Shown here piece by piece: positions 37,191 to 50,814 of a stretch of DNA of 64,000 nt. Numbering within the stretch: the first letter of the stretch is position 1; each line of letters starts with the position of its first letter. Under the pieces are notes generated by a model. The model saw nothing but the letters and a program-made list of their open reading frames with translations. It was not told where the DNA came from and did no database searches. Location of the stretch: assembly GCA_947455595.1 (NCBI GenBank), contig CANGOP010000010.1, positions 1-64,000 of the forward strand, written 5' to 3'. Position numbers and translations under genes: made by a program. Source of the stretch: Gammaproteobacteria bacterium (GTDB lineage Bacteria; Pseudomonadota; Gammaproteobacteria; Steroidobacterales; Steroidobacteraceae).

Positions 37191-37227
37191 CCACGCCGAG
37201 AACCTTTCTCCGGTCGTGGTTTTTTTT
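37191..37227 (+). terminator. Terminator-like hairpin in the atp operon leader
   Basis: CCACG-CCG (37191-37198) pairs with CGG-T-CGTGG (37211-37219) with one bulged T, and eight T residues follow at once (37220-37227). It will end transcripts coming from parB. Since the atp promoter lies upstream of it, it also sits in the leader of the atp mRNA about 45-80 bases from the expected start, so it may act as an attenuator. Confidence 0.65.
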
Positions 37228-37269
37228 GTGCGCTGAGCGGTTCCGGACTTGCCAGCTGAGGAGGTGTGC

Positions 37270-38915
<1,646 letters not shown>

Positions 38916-38960
38916 GGTTTTTCGACCCTCACGGGCTCACCTCGGAACGCGAGAACCGCT

Positions 38961-39440
38961 ATGCAGATCAATGCGACTCTGATCGGTCAGGCCATTGCCT
39001 TCCTGATCCTGATCGCCTTCACCTGGAAGTTCGTATGGCCGCCGCTGTTGGGCGCCATCGAGACCCGTCAGAAGAAGATCGCCGAAGGGCTGGCGGCGGC
39101 TGACCGTGGCCAGCAGGACCTCGAGAACGCCAAGAATGAGGCGCTCTCGATCGTCCGCGAGGCACACGGCAAGGCCACGCAGATCGTCGACCAAGCCGCG
39201 CGCCGCGCCGGCGAGATGGTCGAAGAGGCTCGCGGAACCGCCGCTGCCGAAGGCGAGCGGATCGTGACGGCCGCACGTGCAGAAGTCTCCACCGAGACCG
39301 CCCGTGTCCGTGGCGAGTTGCGCGCCGAAGTCGCTCAGCTGGCCGTTGCCGGTGCCTCTCAGTTGCTCAAGCGGGAAGTCGATGCAGCCGCCCACGCGGC
39401 GCTGCTCGATGATCTCGCTGAGCGCATTGCGGCTCGCTGA
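38961..39440 (+). CDS. atpF: F1Fo ATP synthase subunit b
   Basis: This 159-residue protein has one N-terminal membrane helix (about 6-27, with [16 protein letters not shown]) and a long, charged, alanine-rich helical stalk that dimerises as the peripheral stator. Length matches the bacterial b subunit (156 in E. coli). It lies between the c and delta genes as usual. Confidence 0.95.
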   Translation: MQINATLIGQAIAFLILIAFTWKFVWPPLLGAIETRQKKIAEGLAAADRGQQDLENAKNEALSIVREAHGKATQIVDQAARRAGEMVEEARGTAAAEGERIVTAARAEVSTETARVRGELRAEVAQLAVAGASQLLKREVDAAAHAALLDDLAERIAAR

Positions 39441-39452
39441 TCCGGAGTCACC

Positions 39453-40001
39453 ATGGCTGAAACAGCAACCGTCGCCCGTCCCTACGCCCGCGCTGCGTTT
39501 CGCCATGCGGCGGATCACGGTGCGCTTGCGCAGTGGTCGGCACTGCTGGCAGCGGGCGCTGAAGTGGCGGCCGATGCCGGCGCGCGGGCTCTGTTTGGCA
39601 ACCCGCGTGTCACTGGCGCCGAGCTCGTTGAGCTCGTGGCGGGTGTCGCAACGGCTGCCGGCGCCTCATTGGACGCCCATAGCCGCAACTTCATCGCCTT
39701 GCTCGCTGAGAACCACCGCCTCGCACTCCTTCCGGAGATCGCGGCTCAGTTCGAAGCGCTCAAAGCGGAAATTGAGCATTCGATTGACGTCGAAGTCACG
39801 ACGGCCATGGCACTGACCGATGCGCAACGGGAGAAACTCTCGGGCGCACTCGCAACGCGTTTTGGTCGCACGGTTCGTCTGCACGAAACGGTGAACGCCG
39901 ACCTGCTCGGTGGCGCCATCGTACGCGCGGGCGACCTCGTGCTCGACGGATCTCTTACGGGGCGTCTGGCGCGCCTCGAGCAACAGTTGTCCCAGCCGTA
40001 A
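39453..40001 (+). CDS. atpH: F1Fo ATP synthase subunit delta
   Basis: This 182-residue soluble protein caps the F1 head and links it to the b stalk. It opens with ATVARPYARAAFRHA, the conserved delta start, and carries the C-terminal LLGGAIVRAGDLVLDGS motif with SLTGRLARL. Size and place between atpF and atpA are canonical. Confidence 0.95.
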   Translation: MAETATVARPYARAAFRHAADHGALAQWSALLAAGAEVAADAGARALFGNPRVTGAELVELVAGVATAAGASLDAHSRNFIALLAENHRLALLPEIAAQFEALKAEIEHSIDVEVTTAMALTDAQREKLSGALATRFGRTVRLHETVNADLLGGAIVRAGDLVLDGSLTGRLARLEQQLSQP

Positions 40002-40045
40002 GTCCGTAAGGACCACGGCCGTACTGGTTAGGTAAGGAAAGCAGC

Positions 40046-41587
40046 ATGTCCATCAAGGCTTCCGAGATCAGCGATCTCATCAAGGCCCGGATTTCGCAGT
40101 TCGATGCGGCCGCAGAGGCCAATAACGTCGGCACAGTGGTCAGTGTCACCGACGGCATCGTGCGCATTCACGGCCTCGCTGACGTTCGCTACGGTGAAAT
40201 GATCGAGTTCCCGGAGAACACTTTCGGTCTCGCGCTTAATCTTGAGCGCGATTCGGTCGGTGCCGTTGTGCTCGGTGACTACCAGCACATCACTGAAGGC
40301 AACCGCGTCAAGACGACCGGTCGCATTCTCGAAGTGCCGGTGGGTCCTGAGTTGCTCGGCCGCGTCGTGGACGCTCTCGGCAACCCGATTGACGGCAAGG
40401 GTCCGTTGGCGACCAGCCTGCGCGCACCCATTGAGCGCGTTGCGCCTGGCGTGATCTATCGGCAGAGCGTTTCGCAGCCGGTGCAGACGGGCCTCAAGGC
40501 CATCGACTCGATGGTGCCGGTGGGCCGCGGTCAGCGCGAACTCATCATCGGTGACCGTCAGACCGGTAAGACCGCGGTTGCGATCGACACGATCATCAAC
40601 CAGAAGGGCACCGGCGTTAAGTGCATCTACGTCGCCATCGGCCAGAAGCAAAGCTCGATCGCCAACGTGGTGCGTAAGCTCGAAGAGCATGGCGCGATGG
40701 ATCACACGATCATCGTTGCAGCCTCAGCGTCGACGCCGGCTGCCATGCAGTACCTCGCCCCCTACTCGGGCTGCGCGATGGGCGAATACTTCATGGATAA
40801 CGGTGAAGACGCGTTGATCATTTATGACGATCTCACCAAGCAGGCTTGGGCGTATCGTCAGATTTCGCTGCTCTTGCGCCGTCCGCCAGGCCGCGAAGCC
40901 TATCCTGGCGACGTGTTCTACCTGCACTCGCGTCTCCTTGAGCGCTCGGCGCGCGTCAATGCCGAGTACGTTGAAAAAGCGACGGGCGGTCGTGTGAAGG
41001 GCAAGACCGGTTCACTCACCGGTTTGCCGATCATCGAAACGCAAGCCGGCGACGTCACCGCGTTCGTTCCAACGAACGTGATTTCGATCACCGACGGTCA
41101 GATCTTCCTTGAGACTGACTTATTCAACTCAGGCATCCGCCCGGCCATCAACGCCGGCATCTCCGTGTCGCGCGTCGGTGGCGCTGCTCAGACCGGCATC
41201 ATCAAGAAGCTCGGCGGCGGTGTCCGTCTGGCGCTCGCCCAGTACCGCGAGTTGGCGGCGTTCTCTCAGTTCGCCTCCGATCTCGACGAAGCCACCCGCC
41301 GTCAGCTTGATCGCGGTGTGCGCGTCGTTGAATTGATGAAGCAGAAGCAGTACTCACCGATGTCAGTTGCCGAAATGGCGCTGTCGCTGTATGCGGTGAA
41401 CGGCGGCTACTTCGACAAGGTTCCGCGTGAAAAGGTTGTCTCGGCCGAGGCTCAGCTGCAGTCGTTTGCGAAGACGAACGCGGCTGATCTGGTGAAGTCG
41501 ATCAACGACAAGCCGGAACTTTCCAAGGACGTCGACGCGGGCCTGAAGAAGGTCTGCGAAGACTTCTTCTCCGCGGCGAGCTTCTAA
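40046..41587 (+). CDS. atpA: F1Fo ATP synthase subunit alpha
   Basis: The 513-residue product is the same length as the E. coli alpha subunit. The nucleotide-binding P-loop GDRQTGKTA is present, with the adjacent [10 protein letters not shown], and later the [19 protein letters not shown] region and the arginine-finger segment. It forms the non-catalytic sites of the alpha3-beta3 head. Confidence 0.98.
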   Translation: MSIKASEISDLIKARISQFDAAAEANNVGTVVSVTDGIVRIHGLADVRYGEMIEFPENTFGLALNLERDSVGAVVLGDYQHITEGNRVKTTGRILEVPVGPELLGRVVDALGNPIDGKGPLATSLRAPIERVAPGVIYRQSVSQPVQTGLKAIDSMVPVGRGQRELIIGDRQTGKTAVAIDTIINQKGTGVKCIYVAIGQKQSSIANVVRKLEEHGAMDHTIIVAASASTPAAMQYLAPYSGCAMGEYFMDNGEDALIIYDDLTKQAWAYRQISLLLRRPPGREAYPGDVFYLHSRLLERSARVNAEYVEKATGGRVKGKTGSLTGLPIIETQAGDVTAFVPTNVISITDGQIFLETDLFNSGIRPAINAGISVSRVGGAAQTGIIKKLGGGVRLALAQYRELAAFSQFASDLDEATRRQLDRGVRVVELMKQKQYSPMSVAEMALSLYAVNGGYFDKVPREKVVSAEAQLQSFAKTNAADLVKSINDKPELSKDVDAGLKKVCEDFFSAASF

Positions 41588-41601
41588 GACAGCAGGCAAC
41601 C

Positions 41602-42462
41602 ATGGCCGGCGCAAAAGAAATCCGCACGAAGATCGCGAGCATCAAGAGCACGCAAAAGATCACCAAGGCCATGGAAATGGTCGCGGCGAGCAAAATGCGT
41701 CGTGCTCAAGAGCGTCGTCGTGCCGCAGCACCGTATGCGGAGAAGATCCGCCACGTGATCGGGCACCTGCGCCTGGCGAACCCAGACTACCGCCATCCGT
41801 ATCTGACGGAGCGAGCGGTGAAGTCCGTCGGGCTCGTTATCGTCAGCACCGATCGCGGCTTGTGCGGCGGTCTCAACGTGAACGTCTTCAAGCAGGCGCT
41901 TAGCGAGATCCGTCGTTACGAGGAAGAAGGCGTTGCCGTCGAACTGTGTTTGATCGGTTCGAAAGCGCAGCAGTTCTTCCGTCGCATGAAGTACCCGATT
42001 GCGGCCACCATCACTCACCTCGGGGACAAGCCGCACGCGGCGTCACTGATCGGTGCGGTGAAGGTCATGCTCGATGCGTACATCGAAGGCCGCATTGACC
42101 GTCTGTCCATTGTGCACGCTGAGTTCATCAATACGATGAGCCAGAAGCCGGTGGCCCGCCAACTTCTGCCCGCCGAGCCTGTGAAGAGCTCAGAGCTGCA
42201 GGATATGTGGGATTACATCTACGAACCGTCTGCCGGCGAGCTGCTCGAGGGCTTTATGGCGCGGTATATCGAATCGCAGGTCTACTTGGGTGCCGTTGAA
42301 AACGTCGCCTGTGAGATGGCGGCTCGAATGGTCGCGATGAAGAGCGCGACCGATAACGCAGGCAAGCTGATCGACGAACTGCAGCTGATCTATAACAAGG
42401 CGCGGCAGGCGGCGATTACCAAGGAAATTTCCGAGATCGTCGGCGGCGCCGCCGCCGTTTGA
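41602..42462 (+). CDS. atpG: F1Fo ATP synthase subunit gamma
   Basis: The 286-residue product is the central shaft. It has the conserved N-terminal helix ([20 protein letters not shown]), the [11 protein letters not shown] loop and the C-terminal helix [17 protein letters not shown], followed by [13 protein letters not shown]. These are the two ends of the coiled coil that turns inside the alpha3-beta3 ring. Confidence 0.97.
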   Translation: MAGAKEIRTKIASIKSTQKITKAMEMVAASKMRRAQERRRAAAPYAEKIRHVIGHLRLANPDYRHPYLTERAVKSVGLVIVSTDRGLCGGLNVNVFKQALSEIRRYEEEGVAVELCLIGSKAQQFFRRMKYPIAATITHLGDKPHAASLIGAVKVMLDAYIEGRIDRLSIVHAEFINTMSQKPVARQLLPAEPVKSSELQDMWDYIYEPSAGELLEGFMARYIESQVYLGAVENVACEMAARMVAMKSATDNAGKLIDELQLIYNKARQAAITKEISEIVGGAAAV

Positions 42463-42466
42463 GTAA

Positions 42467-43921
<1,455 letters not shown>

Positions 43922-43931
43922 GGACTGAATC

Positions 43932-44354
43932 ATGGCCTCGACCATCAACGTCGACATCGTCAGCGCCGAGGGTGAGATTCACTCCGGCGTTGCCAGCATG
44001 GTCTTCGTACCGGCAATTCAGGGTGAGCTCGGCATCGCGCCGCGGCACGCACCGCTGCTCACCATGCTAAAGCCGGGTGAGGTTCGTGTGCAGACCGTCG
44101 ACGGCGAAGAACACAGTTTCTACGTCGGTGGCGGCGCACTGGAAATTCAGCCACAGCGGGTGACTGTGTTGGCCGATACGGCGATCCGTGCGCATGACCT
44201 CGATGAAGCGGAGGCCTTGGCTGCCAAGCAGCGAGCCGAAGAGGCCATGCAGGGTACCGTTGACCAGATGGGCTTAGCTGAAGCGCAGGCGGAGTTGTTG
44301 CGTGCAGCGGCTCAGCTCAAGATGCTTGAGAAGATTCGTAAGCTGCGCAAGTAA
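43932..44354 (+). CDS. atpC: F1Fo ATP synthase subunit epsilon
   Basis: This 140-residue protein has the N-terminal beta-sandwich (STINVDIVSAEGEIHSG, with GELGIAPRHAPLL) and a two-helix C-terminal part that can inhibit ATP hydrolysis. It is the last gene of the atp operon and is followed by a clear terminator. Confidence 0.95.
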   Translation: MASTINVDIVSAEGEIHSGVASMVFVPAIQGELGIAPRHAPLLTMLKPGEVRVQTVDGEEHSFYVGGGALEIQPQRVTVLADTAIRAHDLDEAEALAAKQRAEEAMQGTVDQMGLAEAQAELLRAAAQLKMLEKIRKLRK

Positions 44355-44381
44355 GCGGACACTCTCGAGTTGCCCCGAAAG

Positions 44382-44403
44382 CCCCGCTTATCGCGGGGTT
44401 TTT
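44382..44403 (+). terminator. Rho-independent terminator of the atp operon
   Basis: CCCCGC (44382-44387) pairs with GCGGGG (44393-44398) across the loop TTATC, extended by flanking A/T pairs, and is followed by TTTTT (44399-44403). It lies 27 bases after atpC. Confidence 0.85.
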
Positions 44404-44426
44404 GCTGTTGGTTGAGAGAGACTACC

Positions 44427-45200
44427 ATGACTCCAGTCGATCAACGCGCGCTGTCCAAAGTGCCGCAGGTGACGGTCGGTTTTTGGGCGCTGAAGATTGC
44501 TGCCACCACGCTCGGGGAAACCGGCGGTGATGCCGTCTCCATGTCGATGGGGCTCGGCTACCTCATCAGCACGGGCTTCTTTGGGCTGATCTTTGCCATC
44601 GCGGTCTACGCGCAGATTCGGTCCCGGGCGTTTCACCCGCTGCTGTACTGGTTCACCATTGTCGCTACGACGACCGTCGGAACGACCTTGGCTGATCTGG
44701 CCGATCGATCGCTCGGACTGGGATATGCCGGCGGATCAGCGCTTTTGATTGCCTTGCTACTCGGCACATTCGCGCTGTGGTATCGCGCGACCGGAACAGT
44801 GTCTATCGGATCGGTCCACACTGCTCGCGCAGAAGCGTATTACTGGCTCACGATCATGTGTTCGCAGACGCTGGGCACTGCGTTGGGTGACTGGACAGCG
44901 GATACCGCTGACTTAGGTTACGCCGGTGCGGCGATCGGCTTTGGCGCTCTGCTGGCGCTGATCGTCGCTCTGCACTATGCCACGCGAGTGTCGAAGACCA
45001 TCCTCTTTTGGTTGGCCTTTGTGTTGACGCGGCCGCTGGGGGCTGTGGTGGGCGACTATCTGGACAAGCCACTGTCGGACGGTGGACTCGCCTTGAGTCG
45101 CTATGCTGCTTCCGCCGTCCTCGTCCTATTCATGATTGCGTGTCTGTGGTTGTTCCCGTCGCGAGCTACCGACTCCCGTCTAAGTTCCCGTACTCACTGA
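44427..45200 (+). CDS. Multi-span membrane protein with four internal repeats (COG4705-like)
   Basis: This 257-residue protein has about eight hydrophobic segments arranged as four repeats. Each repeat pairs two spans and contains a T-x-G-x-x-x-x-D type turn: TTLGETGGDAVS, TTVGTTLADLADRSLGLGY, QTLGTALGDWTADTADLGY and RPLGAVVGDYLDKP. It resembles uncharacterised membrane-anchored proteins of the COG4705 group, whose function I do not know. The repeated acidic turns suggest a pore or binding site for a cation or small solute (inference). ATG at 44427 lies just after the atp terminator; an earlier in-frame start (44370) would lie before that hairpin and is rejected. Confidence 0.78.
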   Translation: MTPVDQRALSKVPQVTVGFWALKIAATTLGETGGDAVSMSMGLGYLISTGFFGLIFAIAVYAQIRSRAFHPLLYWFTIVATTTVGTTLADLADRSLGLGYAGGSALLIALLLGTFALWYRATGTVSIGSVHTARAEAYYWLTIMCSQTLGTALGDWTADTADLGYAGAAIGFGALLALIVALHYATRVSKTILFWLAFVLTRPLGAVVGDYLDKPLSDGGLALSRYAASAVLVLFMIACLWLFPSRATDSRLSSRTH

Positions 45201-45294
45201 GCAGCTGACGAGCGAACCGCATCAGGAGGCGGCTTACGGTCGGCCGCCGCCTGACAGACAACTTCAGGGAGCGTCAGTCACGCCTCAAGACCGC

Positions 45295-47421
45295 TCATTG
45301 CTCCGAAGACGAATCCTGTAAGTAGCGCTTCAGCCATTGCGCCACTTCGTTGTACCAGCGCCGACTGTCTTCTGCTTTCGTGATCCAATGATTCGCATCC
45401 GGGAACACCAGCAGACGGCTCGGCACTTCGCGCCGCTGCAGCGCTGTCCACATCGCCAGCGTATTGTTCAGTGGCACTCGGTAGTCTCGATCACCAACGG
45501 ACAGTAGGATGGGTGTGGCAAAGCGGTCTGCATACGCGATCGGACTCTGCGCCCGCCACAGCGGATCGTGGCTCCACGGCGGTGAGCCGATCATGACTTC
45601 CCGATGGTAGGCGCTGTCGCTCGTTCCCCACTGTACTTCCAAATCAGCAAGGCCGGCGTGACTGATCAGGCACCGATAACGCGTGGTGGTGGCTTCCAAC
45701 CAGTTGGCAAGGTGCCCGCCGTAACTCGCGCCGCCTGCACACTGCCGACTTGCGTCGATGAAGGGGTAGCGCCGGATGGCTTCATCCGCCGCTTCATTGA
45801 TCTCTTGGGCCGGACCGTCCAAGGGATCCCGCTCGATGCTTTGTGCAAAGGCCTCGCCATATCCTGTCGAACCCGAGTAATCGGTGAGTAGGACCACGTA
45901 CCCACCCGAGGCCAACAAGTGGTAGTTCCAGCGCAGCCCGAAGCTATCGCGCCACGAGCTGTGCGGGCCCCCGTGTAGCAAGACGAGCAATGGATAGCGG
46001 CGCTTCGGATCAAAGCCCGGTGGTTTGACAAGGAAACTATGGATGCGCCGCCCGTTGCTGGCTGTGAAGGTGAAGGACTCCAGCGGACTGAGAAGTGGGC
46101 CCTGTTGGGCCGACTTCGCATTGAACCCCGTCAAGAACTCGTGGCCTTCAGAAGGCTTTAAGCGAACCAACTCGGGCGGATGATCCGCCGCATCAAATCG
46201 CGCAATGAGCATCGCATCGCGAGCATCACCCGCGACGGCGAGGCTCGTATAGACACCACGCTTCAAAGGCCAAAGCAATTTCGCCGGTTGTCCAGGGGAG
46301 GCGCTATACAGTTGCTCGTGACCGCTATCTTCTGCCAAAAAGTAGAGAACACCTTGGGCGGTTACGCCCCAGCTTGAGACGCTGCGATCGACCGCATCGG
46401 TCAGATCGCGGGGTGTGCCTGCCACGCCGTGCCGAAAGGAAATGGCCGCAATCTGGGTGAGGTCGTAGATGTGTCCGCTGGCGTGCACATGCTCCGCATA
46501 CAGCGTACCGTCCGGGCCGCCGAATCGAGGTGCTTCGAAGGTGTCCGGGCCCGACGTCAGCCGCTGCGGTTCGCCGCCCGCAAGAGCGACATACCACAGG
46601 CTGATCGGGGTAAAGGCTCTAACCGATTGATCCTGATCCGTGCCGGCCGTAAAGACGAGGCCTTGCCCATCCGGCGTCCATGCTGGCTCCAGGGTCGTGC
46701 CGTCATCTTCTGCTCGGCCTACGTAGCCGCGTTGGGCCACGAGCGCCGAACCCGACAACAAGTCTCGAGGGGCTGCGCCGGCACGGACGTCCTGGACGTA
46801 GAGATGGGGTTGGCGTTCATCCAACCAGTGATCCCACTGTCGGATCGGATACGTGTCATAGGCGCGTACAGTGGACTTACGCTCGGCGTGTTCGCGGGAA
46901 AGCTTGCGGTTCTCGGCGTCGTCGTGAGCGCCCGGCCAGACGTCTGTGACATACGCAATCTGGGTGCCATCCGGAGAGAAGCGCGGCGAACGTGCGCCCA
47001 TCGGCAGATCTGTGATGCGCTGCGCTTCGCCTCCGTTAAACAGGTCCAACACGTAGATCTGATCTTCAAGATCGCCGTCCCGCTTGGCGGTAAAGGCGAG
47101 TCGCTTGCCGTCAGGGCTGAAAGTGACGCCCGCCTCGGCACCCTTTGTGAAGGTCAAACGTCGAGCGGCGAGCTCCGTGCCAGGATGCAGCAGCCAAAGA
47201 TCCGAAACCTGATCTTTGGGGTCGTAGGCCGGTTCCGCAACCGATACGACGGCCAGGCGACCGTCTGAGGACAGCACTGGCGCCCCCATTCGGCGCATCA
47301 GCCAGACGTCTTCATGGGTCATCACCTGGGAAGCCGGCGTAGTGGACTCAGCCGCGACCGCCGAGAACGATAAACACAGTGCACAGACCCCGGTCAGACG
47401 GCGAGCGAACCCCTGCAGCAT
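45295..47421 (-). CDS. Exported S9-family serine peptidase (prolyl oligopeptidase/acylaminoacyl-peptidase-like)
   Basis: From the ATG at 47421 the product has 708 residues: a signal peptide (about 1-25, ending SAVAA), a seven-bladed beta-propeller (about 40-430; repeats such as FSPDGKRLAFTA and FSPDGTQIAYV) and an alpha/beta hydrolase domain. The catalytic serine lies in CAGGASYGGHL, the aspartate in SVGDRDYRVPL and the histidine in DANHWI. This is the S9C/DPP-IV-like arrangement, cutting short peptides in the periplasm. A frame extension to 47628 would run into the promoter region of glmU and place the signal peptide at residue 70, so it is not used. Divergent from glmU. Confidence 0.9.
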   Translation of the reverse strand: MLQGFARRLTGVCALCLSFSAVAAESTTPASQVMTHEDVWLMRRMGAPVLSSDGRLAVVSVAEPAYDPKDQVSDLWLLHPGTELAARRLTFTKGAEAGVTFSPDGKRLAFTAKRDGDLEDQIYVLDLFNGGEAQRITDLPMGARSPRFSPDGTQIAYVTDVWPGAHDDAENRKLSREHAERKSTVRAYDTYPIRQWDHWLDERQPHLYVQDVRAGAAPRDLLSGSALVAQRGYVGRAEDDGTTLEPAWTPDGQGLVFTAGTDQDQSVRAFTPISLWYVALAGGEPQRLTSGPDTFEAPRFGGPDGTLYAEHVHASGHIYDLTQIAAISFRHGVAGTPRDLTDAVDRSVSSWGVTAQGVLYFLAEDSGHEQLYSASPGQPAKLLWPLKRGVYTSLAVAGDARDAMLIARFDAADHPPELVRLKPSEGHEFLTGFNAKSAQQGPLLSPLESFTFTASNGRRIHSFLVKPPGFDPKRRYPLLVLLHGGPHSSWRDSFGLRWNYHLLASGGYVVLLTDYSGSTGYGEAFAQSIERDPLDGPAQEINEAADEAIRRYPFIDASRQCAGGASYGGHLANWLEATTTRYRCLISHAGLADLEVQWGTSDSAYHREVMIGSPPWSHDPLWRAQSPIAYADRFATPILLSVGDRDYRVPLNNTLAMWTALQRREVPSRLLVFPDANHWITKAEDSRRWYNEVAQWLKRYLQDSSSEQ

Positions 47422-47518
47422 GATGCGTATCCCAGTGGCGAAGAGACTCCAAACAATACCGGATCCGAACAGGGGCCGGGCTGTGCGAAAATAAGAGCCC
47501 CATCGCCGCGAGGGCGCC

Positions 47519-48946
47519 ATGCCGCTCAGCCTCATCATTCTCGCCGCCGGCCAAGGCAAGCGTATGCACAGCGACTTGCCGAAGGTCCTGCAGCCGCTTG
47601 CGGGTCGCCCCTTGTTGGGCCATGTCATCCACGCCGGTCGGACACTCGAACCGGCGGCGATTCATATTGTGTACGGACACGGCGGCGACCTCGTGCGAGC
47701 GGCCTATCCCGACACGGACCTGAGTTGGGCGCTCCAGGCCGAGCAACTGGGCACCGGTCATGCCGTGGCACAGGCGATGCCGGATATCCCAGACGATCAC
47801 CAGGTGCTCGTCTTGTATGGGGATGTGCCACTCATTGAGCCGAACACCCTGAGCGACCTGGTGCAGCGAGCCGGAGAGGACGGCCTTGCGCTACTGTCCG
47901 TGCATCTCGATGACGCGACGGGTTATGGGCGCGTGTTGCGCGATAACGCCGGTAACGTTTATCGGATCGTCGAAGAGAAAGACGCTAATCGCAAAGAAAA
48001 GACGGTACGTGAGGCGAATACCGGCGTGCTATCGACATCGGCGGGCCGTTTACGGCAATGGCTGTCGCGTCTGAATAATGACAACGCGCAAGGCGAGTAC
48101 TATCTCACCGACGTGATCACGTTGGCGGTTCGGGACGGCGTCAAAGTGCAGGCCGTCCCGGCGCCCACCACCGCCGAAGTCTTGGGCGTGAACGACCGCT
48201 TGCAGCTCGCGCAACTCGAGTCCGACTTTCGCCGCCTCAGCGCACACCGTCTGATGCGGGCCGGCGTCACGGTGGTGGATCCCCAACGTCTCGATATACG
48301 CGGTGAAGTCACCGCGGGACGAGACGTGCGACTCGATATCAATGTTGTGTTGGAAGGACGTGTTAGCTTGGGTGATCGCGTCGTGGTTGGGCCGGGGGTC
48401 GTGATTCGGAATGCAACGATTGGACATGACACGGTCATCCATCCCTACAGCGTGATTGACGGGGCAGACATCGATTCCCGGTGTGTCATCGGTCCATACG
48501 CGCGCTTGCGTCCGGGCAGCCAGCTGGCCGAAGGCGCTCATGTCGGCAATTTCGTCGAACTGAAGAATGCTTCACTCGGTGCCGGCAGCAAGGCTAATCA
48601 CCTGACCTATCTGGGCGATGCCACCATCGGCGAGCGCGTGAACATCGGCGCCGGGACGATCACGTGCAATTACGATGGCCAGAATAAGTGGCCGACCGTG
48701 ATCGAAGACGGTGCTTTCGTCGGATCCGGCTCTATGCTGGTCGCACCCCTGACCGTCGGAGCCGCCGCAACAGTGGGCGCGGGCTCGACCATCACGAAGT
48801 CGGTACCGCGCGGGGGCCTCACGCTCGAGCGCAGTACTCAGAAATCCTATGCGCACTGGAGCCGACCCTCTAAAGCGACGATCGAGGAACGCGCGAGCAC
48901 GATCGCTCGAAGCGAACTCAAGGATGACGCCGATCCGACGGCATAG
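47519..48946 (+). CDS. glmU: Bifunctional GlmU: glucosamine-1-phosphate acetyltransferase / GlcNAc-1-phosphate uridyltransferase
   Basis: GlmU makes UDP-GlcNAc, the precursor of peptidoglycan and lipid A. The 475-residue product has the N-terminal uridyltransferase domain with [18 protein letters not shown] and LYGDVPLI, and a C-terminal left-handed beta-helix acetyltransferase of hexapeptide repeats (from about residue 255) with [10 protein letters not shown] and [11 protein letters not shown]. It is followed by glmS 32 bases later, so two enzymes of the same pathway lie together. UDP-GlcNAc is also the usual donor for the GT41 family encoded elsewhere in the window. Confidence 0.97.
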   Translation: MPLSLIILAAGQGKRMHSDLPKVLQPLAGRPLLGHVIHAGRTLEPAAIHIVYGHGGDLVRAAYPDTDLSWALQAEQLGTGHAVAQAMPDIPDDHQVLVLYGDVPLIEPNTLSDLVQRAGEDGLALLSVHLDDATGYGRVLRDNAGNVYRIVEEKDANRKEKTVREANTGVLSTSAGRLRQWLSRLNNDNAQGEYYLTDVITLAVRDGVKVQAVPAPTTAEVLGVNDRLQLAQLESDFRRLSAHRLMRAGVTVVDPQRLDIRGEVTAGRDVRLDINVVLEGRVSLGDRVVVGPGVVIRNATIGHDTVIHPYSVIDGADIDSRCVIGPYARLRPGSQLAEGAHVGNFVELKNASLGAGSKANHLTYLGDATIGERVNIGAGTITCNYDGQNKWPTVIEDGAFVGSGSMLVAPLTVGAAATVGAGSTITKSVPRGGLTLERSTQKSYAHWSRPSKATIEERASTIARSELKDDADPTA

Positions 48947-48978
48947 TCGATCGGTCTATTGTTCTAGGAGTCGATGAT

Positions 48979-50814
48979 ATGTGTGGCATCGTTGGCGCAA
49001 CCGCCCATCGGGATATTCTCCCCGTCCTGATTGAAGGACTCTCGAGGCTCGAATATCGCGGCTATGACTCAGCGGGTATCGCGGTGCTCAACAATGCAGG
49101 ACACGTTCAGCGCCTGCGAACCGTTGGCAAAGTGGTCCGACTCAAGGAAGCACTGGCCGCAGAACCTGTCATGGGCAATGTCGGCGTTGCGCACACCCGA
49201 TGGGCGACCCATGGAGTGCCCAGCGAGCGTAATGCGCATCCTCACATCTCACGCGATGGCATTGCGATCGTGCACAACGGCATCATCGAAAATCATGAGA
49301 CCCTGCGAGCAGAACTGATTGCTAAGGGTTATGAATTCGAATCGGAAACCGACACCGAAGTTGTCGCACATCGCATTCATTACCATGTGGACCAAGGCAA
49401 GAGCTTGGAAGCCGCGGTAGCCGCGACGGTCCATGAATTGCATGGCGCCTATGCACTGGTCGTGCTGGGTGAGAAGGATCCAGGCACGTTGCACGTGGCC
49501 CGTGCGGGATGCCCCGTTGTGATTGGCCGTGCAGATGATGGCAACTATGTGGCCTCGGACGTGTCAGCCCTGCTGCCGGTGACCCGACACTTTCAGTTTC
49601 TGGAAGAAGGCGATGTCGCAACGATTCGCCGCGACGAAGTGATCATTCGAAACAGGGCGGGCGAGCGCGTCGACCGGCCCGTCAAAGTATCGGAATTGTC
49701 CGCAGACGCTGTCGAGAAGGGCGAATACGCCCACTACATGCTCAAAGAAATCCACGAGCAGCCACGGGCGATCGCACAGACCCTTGCTGAGCGGATTGCC
49801 GGCGGGCGACTGCTCGAAGCCGCCTTCGGACCAACGGCAACCGCGGCTTTTGCGCGCGCCGAGGCCGTACAGATCGTGGCCTGCGGGACCAGTTGGCACG
49901 CCGGCAGCGTTGCGCGGTACTGGATCGAGCAGATCTGCCGCCTGCCCTGTTGGGTCGATATTGCCAGTGAGTTTCGTTACCGAAACCCTGTCGTACCGCC
50001 TAACACGCTGTTCGTCACCATTTCCCAGTCTGGGGAAACGGCCGACACGCTTGCCGCCCTGCGTCAGGCCAAGATGTCTGGCTACCTATCGACCCTTGCG
50101 ATTTGTAACGTGCCCGAGTCATCGTTGGTTCGAGAGTCTGAGCTCGTGATGCTGACACGCGCGGGTCCGGAAATCGGTGTCGCGTCGACGAAAGCCTTTA
50201 CCACGCAGCTGGCAGCGTTGGGCATGTTGGTGGTCGCCTTGGGTAAAAAGCATGGCATGACCGTCGAGCGAGAACACGAACTCTCCCAACTCCTCCTGGA
50301 AACGCCGCGACTCGTCGAGGAAACGCTTGCGCTCGATTCGGTCGTGCGTGCGCTAGCGGAAAAATTTGTGACTAAACATCACGCGCTTTTCCTAGGTCGC
50401 GGTGCGCTGTCGGCGATCGCAATGGAAGGGGCGCTCAAACTCAAAGAAATCTCGTATATCCACGCAGAGGCCTACGCAGCCGGTGAGCTGAAGCATGGCC
50501 CGCTGGCGTTGATCGATTCTGACATGCCGGTTGTTGCCGTCGCGCCGAACAATGATTTGTTGGAGAAGCTGAAGTCCAACCTACAGGAAGTCCGCGCTCG
50601 GGGTGGCGAACTCTACGTCTTCGCCGATCCAGACGCCGGCTTAGTCCCCGGCGACGGCGTCCACGTGATCACGATGCCCAAGCATATTGCGGAGTTTCAG
50701 GCGCCGATCGTCTACACGATCCCCTTACAGTTACTCGCCTACCATGTTGCGACGATGCGCGGCACTGACGTTGATCAGCCGCGCAATTTGGCCAAGTCGG
50801 TCACTGTCGAGTAG
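48979..50814 (+). CDS. glmS: Glucosamine-6-phosphate synthase GlmS
   Basis: GlmS forms glucosamine-6-phosphate from fructose-6-phosphate and glutamine. The 611-residue product has the glutaminase domain starting MCGIVG (Cys2 nucleophile exposed after Met removal), with HTRWATHG, and two SIS isomerase domains with ACGTSWHAG and SQSGETADT, ending in the typical [16 protein letters not shown] precedes the ATG. The 3' end overlaps the converging acr3 gene by 14 bases. No ribozyme-like structure was seen in the short upstream gap. Confidence 0.98.
   Translation: MCGIVGATAHRDILPVLIEGLSRLEYRGYDSAGIAVLNNAGHVQRLRTVGKVVRLKEALAAEPVMGNVGVAHTRWATHGVPSERNAHPHISRDGIAIVHNGIIENHETLRAELIAKGYEFESETDTEVVAHRIHYHVDQGKSLEAAVAATVHELHGAYALVVLGEKDPGTLHVARAGCPVVIGRADDGNYVASDVSALLPVTRHFQFLEEGDVATIRRDEVIIRNRAGERVDRPVKVSELSADAVEKGEYAHYMLKEIHEQPRAIAQTLAERIAGGRLLEAAFGPTATAAFARAEAVQIVACGTSWHAGSVARYWIEQICRLPCWVDIASEFRYRNPVVPPNTLFVTISQSGETADTLAALRQAKMSGYLSTLAICNVPESSLVRESELVMLTRAGPEIGVASTKAFTTQLAALGMLVVALGKKHGMTVEREHELSQLLLETPRLVEETLALDSVVRALAEKFVTKHHALFLGRGALSAIAMEGALKLKEISYIHAEAYAAGELKHGPLALIDSDMPVVAVAPNNDLLEKLKSNLQEVRARGGELYVFADPDAGLVPGDGVHVITMPKHIAEFQAPIVYTIPLQLLAYHVATMRGTDVDQPRNLAKSVTVE

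Noticed and set aside
35306-37269. parS partition sites near parA-parB
   Set aside because: No copy of the 16-base parS palindrome (TGTTTCACGTGAAACA or a close variant) was found by eye; a computed search would be needed to exclude degenerate copies.
45227-45252. Hairpin AGGCGGC/GCCGCCT between the four-repeat membrane protein gene and the S9 peptidase gene
   Set aside because: A 12-base loop and no T tract on either strand make it too weak to call a terminator.
46429-47268. A 279-codon plus-strand frame opposite the S9 peptidase gene
   Set aside because: The peptidase propeller repeats and catalytic motifs are on the minus strand; the shadow lacks any start signal or homology.
48947-48978. 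Possible glmS ribozyme or riboswitch upstream of glmS
   Set aside because: The gap is only 32 bases and the ribozyme is typical of Firmicutes; nothing resembling its fold is present.
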